Source of the DNA: Cellulomonas sp. P24
GTDB taxonomy: Bacteria > Actinomycetota > Actinomycetes > Actinomycetales > Cellulomonadaceae
Assembly (NCBI RefSeq): GCF_024704385.1
Contig: NZ_JAJDFX010000002.1
Span: forward strand, 3,844,001 to 3,908,000
Direction: 5' to 3'
Length of the DNA: 64,000 nucleotides
Of the stretch, positions 58,331 through 64,000 are shown one piece after another; position 1 is the first letter of the stretch; the number at the start of each line of letters is the position of its first letter. The position numbers and the translations under genes were made by a program. The notes beneath the pieces are model-generated. The model saw only the letters and a program-made list of their open reading frames with translations. It did not search any database and was not told the origin of the DNA.

Positions 58331-60100
58331 ATGAGCGGGTCCGCGGGGCGCGGGTGGATCGACGAGCTCCTGCCTGGCATCGGTGTCGCACGGCGGTACG
58401 AGCGCGCCTGGCTCCGGCCCGACCTCACCGCCGGAGTGGCGCTCTTCGCCCTGGTGATCCCCGCCGGGATGGCCTACGCCGAGGTCGCCGGCCTGCCGCC
58501 CGTCACCGGGCTGTACGCGACCATCGTGCCGCTGCTCGTCTACGCGGTCATCGGCCCGTCGCGCGTGCTCGTGCTCGGACCGGACTCGTCGTTGGCCCCG
58601 ATGATCGCCGCCGCGGTGCTGCCCCTGGCACTCGGGAGCACGGAGCGAGCGGTCGCCCTGGCCGGGCTCCTGGCCGTGCTGATGGGTCTGGTGCTCGTCG
58701 TCGGCCGGGTGCTGCGCCTGGGCTTCGTGACGGGCCTGCTGTCGCGACCGATCCGGGTCGGCTACCTCAACGGCATCGCCCTCGTGGTGATCGTCGGTCA
58801 GCTCCCCAAGCTGGTCGGGATGTCCGTCCCCGGCGGATCGGTGTGGGAGACCTTCGGTCAGACGGTCAGCGGCATCGCCGCCGGCAGGGCGAACGGTCCG
58901 GCGGTGCTGGTCGGCGTCGCGTCGTGGGCGGTCATCGTGCTCGCGCGACGGTGGGGCTCTCCCGTCCCCGGCGTGCTGATCGCGGTCGTCGGGGCGATCG
59001 TCGCCACTGCGGCGTTGCAGCTGGGTGCGCGCGTCCCGGTGGTCGGGGCGCTCCCGCAGGGCCTGCCGACGCCGGCGCTGACGGGGCTGCACCCTGTGGA
59101 TGCGGCGGAGCTGCTCGCTCCGGCCGTCGGCATCGCCCTGATCGCCTTCGCGGACACCGGTGTGCTCTCCCGGACGCTCGCCGGCCGCCACGGCTACGTG
59201 GTCGGTGGCAACCAGGAGATGGGAGCGCTCGGCGTCGCCAACGTCGCGAGCGGGCTGCTCGGCGGGTTCCCGGTGTCCGGGAGCGCCTCCCGCACGCCCG
59301 TCGCGGTGCAGGCAGGCGCGCGCACCCAGCTCGCCGGCGTGGTGGCTGCGGGTCTCGTCCTCGTCTTCATGACGCTGCTCCCCGGGGTCACCGCGTACCT
59401 GCCGTCCAGCACGCTGGCTGCGGTCGTGATCGTCGCGGCGTCGTCCTTCGTGGATGTGCGTGCCCTCGTCCGCCTGGCGCGGATGAGCCGGAGTGAGACC
59501 GCGCTCCTGGTCGCGGCCTTCCTCGGTGTCGCGTTCATCGGGGTGCTCCAGGGCATCGTCGTGGCGATCGGCCTGTCGCTCGCCGCGTTCGTCCGGCGGG
59601 CCTGGGACCCGTACCGCGCGGAGCTCGTGCGCCTCGACGGGACGCCCGGGTACCACGACGTCAGTCGGCACCCCGCCGGTCGGCGCCTTCCGGGGCTCGT
59701 GCTCGCGCGTTTCGACGCGCCGTTGTTCTTCGCGAACGGTGCCGTCTTCGTCGCGTTCGTGAAGGAGCTCGTCGAGAGTGCGCCGCAGCCCGTGCGATGG
59801 GTGGTCGTCGCCGCCGAGCCGATCACCGGGATCGACACGACGGCGCTCGACGACCTCATCGAGCTCGACGAGTACCTCGATCGGCGGGGGACCGACCTGG
59901 TCTTCGCCGAGATGAAGGGACCGGTCAAGGACCGCCTCCTGCGCTTCGGAGCAGGCGCACGGTTCGGCCCGGAGCACTTCTTCCCGACGGTCGGCAGCGC
60001 CGTGAAGGCGTACCGGCGGAGGTTCCGGGCAGGCCCGGACGCGGACGGCCCGGAACGGCCCGACGGGACGGACGGCGCCGACGGTCCCCGGCCGGCGTAG
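58331..60100 (+). CDS. SulP-family anion transporter with STAS domain
   Basis: 589 residues, about 10-12 membrane helices (PDLTAGVALFALVIPAGMAYAEVAGLPPVTGLYATIVP, SLC26/SulP signature), then a C-terminal STAS domain (about 460-570, VRWVVVAAEPITGIDTTALDDL). Families transport sulfate, bicarbonate, molybdate or dicarboxylates; substrate undetermined. The neighbouring CYTH-CHAD gene starts 75 bp later on the same strand. There is no carbonic anhydrase fused or nearby. Confidence 0.9.
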   Translation: MSGSAGRGWIDELLPGIGVARRYERAWLRPDLTAGVALFALVIPAGMAYAEVAGLPPVTGLYATIVPLLVYAVIGPSRVLVLGPDSSLAPMIAAAVLPLALGSTERAVALAGLLAVLMGLVLVVGRVLRLGFVTGLLSRPIRVGYLNGIALVVIVGQLPKLVGMSVPGGSVWETFGQTVSGIAAGRANGPAVLVGVASWAVIVLARRWGSPVPGVLIAVVGAIVATAALQLGARVPVVGALPQGLPTPALTGLHPVDAAELLAPAVGIALIAFADTGVLSRTLAGRHGYVVGGNQEMGALGVANVASGLLGGFPVSGSASRTPVAVQAGARTQLAGVVAAGLVLVFMTLLPGVTAYLPSSTLAAVVIVAASSFVDVRALVRLARMSRSETALLVAAFLGVAFIGVLQGIVVAIGLSLAAFVRRAWDPYRAELVRLDGTPGYHDVSRHPAGRRLPGLVLARFDAPLFFANGAVFVAFVKELVESAPQPVRWVVVAAEPITGIDTTALDDLIELDEYLDRRGTDLVFAEMKGPVKDRLLRFGAGARFGPEHFFPTVGSAVKAYRRRFRAGPDADGPERPDGTDGADGPRPA

Positions 60101-60174
60101 GCCACTCGCTCGGTCGCCGGTTCCGCCACCGCCCGACCGGCGCCGGGACGCCGGGATGCGTATCGTCCGTGAGC

Positions 60175-61689
60175 ATGGCGGTACATCGTGAGATCGAGGT
60201 CAAGCTCGGCGCTCCGGAGCACGGTGCACTGCCCGACCTGACCGAGCTCGACGGCGTCACGGCGGTCGACCCGCCGGTCGTCGTCGAGCTCGACGCGGTG
60301 TACCTGGACACGGTGGATCGGCGGCTGGCCGCCGTCGGCATCACCCTGCGCCGTCGGACCGGCGGCGCGGACGAGGGCTGGCACCTCAAGCTGCGCGTCG
60401 GCGCTGACGAGCGGGCGGAGATCCACGCGGCCTGGAGCGAGACCGACGTCCCCGACTACCTCGCGGCGTCGCTCCGCTCCCGGCTGCGCGGTGCGGCGGT
60501 GGTGCCGGTGGCGAGGGTGTCCACGCGACGCACGTTGCACCGCCTCCGGGACGCCGCCGGCCAGGTGGTCGCCGAGGTCGTCGACGACGAGGTCACCGCC
60601 CAGGACCTCACGGCAGCCGCCGGGGCCGAGGCGCTCCAGACCTGGCGCGAGTGGGAGGTCGAGCTCGTGGCGGGCGACCGGGCACTGCTGGCCGAGGCGC
60701 AAGGCTCGCTCCGGGCCGCCGGCGGAACCGTCCCGTGGTGGTCCTCCAAGGTGCTGCGGGCGCTCGGCGTGGAGTCGCCGGACGCCGCACGTCACGGTCG
60801 CCGTCGGGTCACGGCAGCGACGGTGCTCCGACTGTTCCTTCGCGCCGCACGCGACGAGCTCGCCTCCTGGGACGTCCAGGTACGCCGGTCCGAGCCGGAT
60901 GCGGTGCACCAGATGCGGGTCACCCTGCGGGAGCTCCGCAGCGCCCTCGGGACGTTCCGGGACGTGCTGGACCACGAGCCCAGCGCGTGGGTGAGGGACG
61001 AGATCGGCTGGCTCGGCGGGGTGCTCGGAGCTGCACGGGACGCCGAGGTGGTCCGCGACCTCGCGATCGAGCTCGTCGCGGCCGAGCCACCCGGTCTGCT
61101 CCGTGGGTCGGTGGCCGCGCGGCTCGGAGCGGACCGTGCCGCAGCACACGGTGCGGCGATGGCCGACGTCACTCGCGCGCTCGACTCGGAGCGGTACCGG
61201 GTGCTGCTCGACGCGCTGGACCGCCTGGTGGCGGACCCACCGTTCACCGCGGTCGCGGCCGAACCTGCCGCAGACGTCCTGCCGCGTCGGGTGCGTCGCG
61301 AATGGGCCCGGCTCGACAGAGCCGTCGGGGCGGTGGACACCGCCTCCCCGGGCGAGTCACGGGACCGTGCCCTCCACGAGGCGAGGAAGGCAGCGAAGCG
61401 CGCGCGGTACTCCGCCGAGACGCTGGTGCCGGTCGTCGGCCGGGCGGCGATCCGGTCGGCGCGCGCCGCCCAGGAGCTGCAGACCCTGCTCGGGGACCAC
61501 CACGACACCGTCACGGTCCGCGAGACCCTCGAACGGGCGGCGCTCGAGGCTGCGCGTGCCGGCGAGGACACGTTCACCTACGGGCGACTGCACGCCCTCG
61601 CCCAGTCGCGCGCCGAGATGCTCGAGCGGCGGCTGCCGGAAGTCGTCGAGCGCCTCGGATCGGGGCGCCGCCGCCGTTGGATGCGCTGA
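60175..61689 (+). CDS. CYTH-CHAD domain protein
   Basis: 504 residues. CYTH domain 1-200 with the EIEVK motif (Glu6, Glu8, Lys10), which binds triphosphate and divalent cation; CHAD domain from about 225 (RRVTAATVLRLFLRAARDELASWDVQVRR, VHQMRVTLRELRSALG, HEARKAAKRARYSAE) with conserved His and Arg that bind polyphosphate. Together the family is linked to polyphosphate metabolism or triphosphatase activity. No ppk or ppx nearby. Start is ATG 60175. Confidence 0.93.
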   Translation: MAVHREIEVKLGAPEHGALPDLTELDGVTAVDPPVVVELDAVYLDTVDRRLAAVGITLRRRTGGADEGWHLKLRVGADERAEIHAAWSETDVPDYLAASLRSRLRGAAVVPVARVSTRRTLHRLRDAAGQVVAEVVDDEVTAQDLTAAAGAEALQTWREWEVELVAGDRALLAEAQGSLRAAGGTVPWWSSKVLRALGVESPDAARHGRRRVTAATVLRLFLRAARDELASWDVQVRRSEPDAVHQMRVTLRELRSALGTFRDVLDHEPSAWVRDEIGWLGGVLGAARDAEVVRDLAIELVAAEPPGLLRGSVAARLGADRAAAHGAAMADVTRALDSERYRVLLDALDRLVADPPFTAVAAEPAADVLPRRVRREWARLDRAVGAVDTASPGESRDRALHEARKAAKRARYSAETLVPVVGRAAIRSARAAQELQTLLGDHHDTVTVRETLERAALEAARAGEDTFTYGRLHALAQSRAEMLERRLPEVVERLGSGRRRRWMR

Positions 61690-61730
61690 CGCCGCCGGGT
61701 CTGCTGGCTGGGCGTGCTCGGCCGGCGTGC

Positions 61731-62462
61731 TCAGCGGGCGTAGAGCTCCACGAAGTTCGCCAGGATGCGGTGCGGCTGATCGACCGGGATCGTGCCCAGC
61801 CGGGCGACGACCGTGTCGATCTCGTGCGGTGCGAAGTACCCGGAGTCGCGGTACACCTCGACCCGGTGCACGACGCCGGGCAGGTCGAGCTCGGGGTGGA
61901 ACTGGGTCGCGTACGCATGCGCGCCGACCCGGAACATCTGCACGGGGCACGAGGGCGAGGACGCGAGGAGGGTCGCGCCCGCCGGCAGCGAGCGACACGC
62001 CTCCTTGTGCCCGACGAACGCGGTGAACGCCTCCGGCAGCCCGGCGAGGAGCGGGTCGCCACGCCCCGACTCGGTGAGGTGGATCTCGACCGGCCCGACC
62101 GGTTCGGCGTAGGTGCGGTCGACGACACCACCGCGGTAGCGGCCGAGGGTCCCGACCCCGTAGCAGGCGCCGAGGAACGGCACCCCTCGGTCGACGATCT
62201 CAGGGACCAGGGCGTCGAGCTCGGCCTCGACGCGGCGCTGAGTGGGGCTCTTGCTCGCTTCAGGGTCGCTTGACGTGTACGGGCTGCCGCCGACGACGAT
62301 CCCCGACCACTCCGCGAGGTCGAGGTCCGGCAACGGCTCCGCCTCGAGCCGCACACGACGCAGCGCGCCCTCGTCGAGACCGCCGAACCGGAGGAAGGCC
62401 GCGTACTCCGCATCGGCGACGTCGTCCTCGGCACGGGAGGCCAGCAGCAGGAACGGCTTCAC
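61731..62462 (-). CDS. Class I glutamine amidotransferase-like protein
   Basis: 243 residues. Nucleophile elbow Cys100 in FLGACYGVGTLG, catalytic His and Glu in ATQFHPELD, IVVGGSP motif of GMP-synthase-type GATases. No synthetase domain is attached or adjacent, so it resembles stand-alone GATase-like proteins that act on gamma-glutamyl compounds or in unknown biosynthesis. The ATG at 62462 gives the usual N-terminus (FLLLASR). Confidence 0.88.
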   Translation of the reverse strand: MKPFLLLASRAEDDVADAEYAAFLRFGGLDEGALRRVRLEAEPLPDLDLAEWSGIVVGGSPYTSSDPEASKSPTQRRVEAELDALVPEIVDRGVPFLGACYGVGTLGRYRGGVVDRTYAEPVGPVEIHLTESGRGDPLLAGLPEAFTAFVGHKEACRSLPAGATLLASSPSCPVQMFRVGAHAYATQFHPELDLPGVVHRVEVYRDSGYFAPHEIDTVVARLGTIPVDQPHRILANFVELYAR

Positions 62463-62489
62463 GCCCCGAGGCTAGCCGTCGTCGGGGTG

Positions 62490-62570
62490 GCCGGCAGACC
62501 GGAGTCGGGCGGCCCTGGCAGCAGACCGGAGTCGGGCGGCCCTGGCAGCAGACCGGAGTCGCGCGGCCCG
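62490..62570. repeat. 27-bp tandem repeat, three copies
   Basis: Units begin about 62490, 62517 and 62544; the core is AGACCGGAGTCGGGCGGCCC. Units 2 and 3 differ by two bases, unit 1 is altered at its 5' end. It is in the 144-bp gap between the GATase start and the DUF2993 gene end, and lies upstream of the GATase (minus). The period is a multiple of three, but I do not think it is coding. Confidence 0.85.
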
Positions 62571-62606
62571 GCCTCGTGACCGCTCGCGCGGCAGGAAGCG
62601 GGTCGG

Positions 62607-63314
62607 TCAGCCTCGGGAGGAACCCATGAGGTCGGACAGCGCGACGTCCGCCGCCGTGAGCGTGACGCGGACGCCACCAGCCACGACAGCCGTGCCGGTG
62701 AGCTCGACTCCTGCCGGGAGCCCGTCGACAGGGACCGCGAGGTCGCTGAGCGCGGTGCGCAGGTCGGCGGGCATCGCGTCGACCGGGACGGCGACGCCGG
62801 CCAGCGTGACGGCGACCAGCTCCAGCCGTACCGCGCCGACCGTCGGGCGGGGCCGCAGGGTCGCACTCACGGGGAATCCGAGGACGGCGGCCGTGGCGAC
62901 GAGCGTGTCACCGGCGGCCCGAAGGTCGAGGTCCAGCCCGGTCCGTTCGGCGATGAGCGATCGCACCGTCGCGAAGGAGAGCGTGGCATGCACGAGCGCA
63001 CGCTGGACCGTGTAGGGGGAGGACGTGCCGACTCCGTGCGCCTCGAGGTCGACGGCGGAGACGGTGAGACCGTCGAGACGCGCGCCGTCGAGGTGCACGC
63101 GGACGTCGGTCAGCCGGCCCGCCACGAGCTGGTTGAGGAACGGGAAGCCGAGGACCTCCACCCGGGGGTCACCCACGAGGTCCGGGACGTTCGAGCGCAC
63201 CTGCTGGACGACGGCGTCGTGGGCCTCGCCGGCGGCCACACGGTCGACCACCACGACCCCACCGACCACGAGGGCCAGCGCCACCATGCCGGCCGTGACT
63301 CCACGTGCACTCAT
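62607..63314 (-). CDS. DUF2993 / LmeA-like lipid-binding protein
   Basis: 235 residues. N-terminal membrane anchor or signal (VTAGMVALALVVGGVVVVDRVAAGEA) then the DUF2993 repeat: VLGFPFLNQLVAGRLTDVRVHLDGARLDGL, YTVQRALVHATLSFATVRSLIAERTG, VSATLRPRPTVGAVRLELVAVTLAGVAVP. This family includes mycobacterial LmeA, which binds phospholipid/PIM and is needed for lipomannan elongation. ATG 63314 is preferred to the one three codons upstream. Extracytoplasmic, anchored. Confidence 0.85.
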   Translation of the reverse strand: MSARGVTAGMVALALVVGGVVVVDRVAAGEAHDAVVQQVRSNVPDLVGDPRVEVLGFPFLNQLVAGRLTDVRVHLDGARLDGLTVSAVDLEAHGVGTSSPYTVQRALVHATLSFATVRSLIAERTGLDLDLRAAGDTLVATAAVLGFPVSATLRPRPTVGAVRLELVAVTLAGVAVPVDAMPADLRTALSDLAVPVDGLPAGVELTGTAVVAGGVRVTLTAADVALSDLMGSSRG

Positions 63315-63388
63315 GACGGCCACTCTACGAGCGCCTGACCAGGAGCGTTCGCGTGGCGGGGAGCCAGGGGGAGGCGGACGATCGGCAC

Positions 63389-64000
63389 ATGAGCACCGTC
63401 GACGCGAGCGTCAGGCTGAGCTTCCTCGGCGCTGCCGGGGTCGTGACCGGCAGCAAGTTCCTGGTCGAGCACGGCGATCATCGCCTCCTCGTCGACTGCG
63501 GGCTGTACCAGGGCGAACGCGAGTGGCGACGGCGGAACTGGGCGCCCTTCCCGGTGCCGCCGGACAGCATCGACGACGTCGTCCTCACGCACTGCCACCT
63601 CGACCACTGCGGCTACGTCCCCGCCCTCGTCCGGGACGGGTTCGCCGGACCGGTCTGGGCGAGCCGGGGTACCGCGGCGCTCGCGGCGATCGTGCTGCGC
63701 GACAGCGGCCACCTCCAGGAGCGGGACGCGGAGCTGGCGCGCGACGGCCGGTACTCGCGTCACGACCCGCCGCTGCCCCTCTACACGGTCGCCGACGCCG
63801 ACCGTGCGATCACCCGGTTCCGTGCCGTCGACTTCGGGACGGACACCGCCCTGACCGAGCGGGCCGGCTTCGGTCTGACCCGTGCGGGACACGTGCTGGG
63901 CTCGGCCAGCATCCGGCTCCACGTGGACGAGGCGAGCATCCTGTTCTCGGGTGACCTCGGACGGACGGCCCACCCGTTGCTGCGCCCGCGCGAGACGCCG
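63389..64000 (+). CDS. MBL-fold exonuclease/RNA-processing-like protein, 3' end outside the window
   Basis: 204 residues visible and open to the window end. Metallo-beta-lactamase fold of the YSH1/CPSF-73 (COG1236) type: LTHCHLDHCGYVP gives His68, His70, Asp72 and His73, and AGHVLGSASIRLHVDE plus LFSGDLGR match the beta-CASP group; the beta-CASP domain would follow. Ribosome-binding GGGGGAGG lies somewhat far (about 12-14 nt) upstream. Probably a metal-dependent RNase, unrelated in function to its divergent DUF2993 neighbour. Confidence 0.85.
   Translation, partial: MSTVDASVRLSFLGAAGVVTGSKFLVEHGDHRLLVDCGLYQGEREWRRRNWAPFPVPPDSIDDVVLTHCHLDHCGYVPALVRDGFAGPVWASRGTAALAAIVLRDSGHLQERDAELARDGRYSRHDPPLPLYTVADADRAITRFRAVDFGTDTALTERAGFGLTRAGHVLGSASIRLHVDEASILFSGDLGRTAHPLLRPRETP

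Noticed and set aside
1-64000. tRNA, rRNA, insertion sequences, integrases, attachment sites, replication origin
   Set aside because: No sequence resembling these was seen by eye, but tRNAs could be missed without tRNAscan-SE or a similar search.

Overview
The window is very GC-rich DNA (roughly 70-75 % by eye) with tightly packed genes, frequent ATGA/GTGA stop-start overlaps and many GTG starts. Gene content (F420-type Ddn-like oxidoreductase, LigD polymerase domain, OmpR-type two-component systems, type III polyketide cluster, LmeA-like DUF2993 protein, WD40 STAND NTPase) points to a high-GC actinomycete. Cellulomonadaceae or a close relative is my inference. I see no rRNA, tRNA, CRISPR array, phage or insertion sequence; this looks like ordinary chromosome.

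Layout. 1-2.7 kb: end of a membrane protein gene, then (minus) a rhodanese plus CoA-disulfide-reductase/rhodanese pair behind an ATACCC-N4-GGGTAT palindrome. 2.7-5.6 kb: flavodoxin, LigD polymerase, membrane diguanylate cyclase. 5.7-9.3 kb: a compact type III PKS cluster (flavin monooxygenase, ICMT-type methyltransferase, PKS, divergent UbiA prenyltransferase) with the same four enzyme types as the alkyl-prenyl-methoxyhydroquinone (agq) cluster. 9.3-14.4 kb: a frameshifted membrane molybdopterin oxidoreductase and a large PAS-GGDEF-EAL protein. 14.6-18.6 kb: HAD phosphatase, exported DUF2202 protein, divergent two-component system. 18.5-21.9 kb: second sulfur locus (CPVC membrane protein; rhodanese, persulfide dioxygenase-rhodanese, TauE exporter) behind the same ATACCC-N4-GGGTAT palindrome. 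22-26.8 kb: sucrose phosphorylase, GerMN lipoprotein, nitronate monooxygenase, small membrane protein. 27-30.4 kb: IclR regulator with pcaF, pcaI and pcaJ, the last two steps of the beta-ketoadipate pathway. 30.4-35.5 kb: GH3 lipoprotein, a hydrolase-ABC ATPase fusion and its permease. 35.6-40.7 kb: cation/proton antiporter, acetate-type transporter, a two-component system with SHOCT and cupredoxin proteins. 40.8-44.6 kb: XRE-STAND-WD40 protein. 45-50.1 kb: Fe3+-type ABC transporter coupled to a COG4280-like membrane protein with paired ExxE motifs and a 66-residue partner. 50.1-58 kb: ChrB-like and COG4705-like pair, epimerase, MerR/GyrI pair, F420 enzyme, aldo/keto reductase, polysaccharide deacetylase. 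58-64 kb: SulP transporter, CYTH-CHAD protein, glutamine amidotransferase, DUF2993 protein, and a beta-CASP-type metallo-hydrolase cut by the window end.

Main caveat: at least seven genes are broken by a single-base indel, each in or beside a G/C homopolymer run, and each is restored by changing that run by one base. This pattern points to sequencing or assembly error rather than seven pseudogenes. Corrected products are described in each entry.

Most interesting signals: the two-locus sulfur/persulfide regulon with no regulator in the window; the type III PKS cluster; the iron-type locus with a 14-bp motif repeated at its promoter and inside the ATPase gene end, where it forces rare codons; the COG4280-like/66-aa membrane pair; a perfect nine-copy hexanucleotide repeat upstream of the COG4705-like gene; and several unexplained palindromes in promoter regions.
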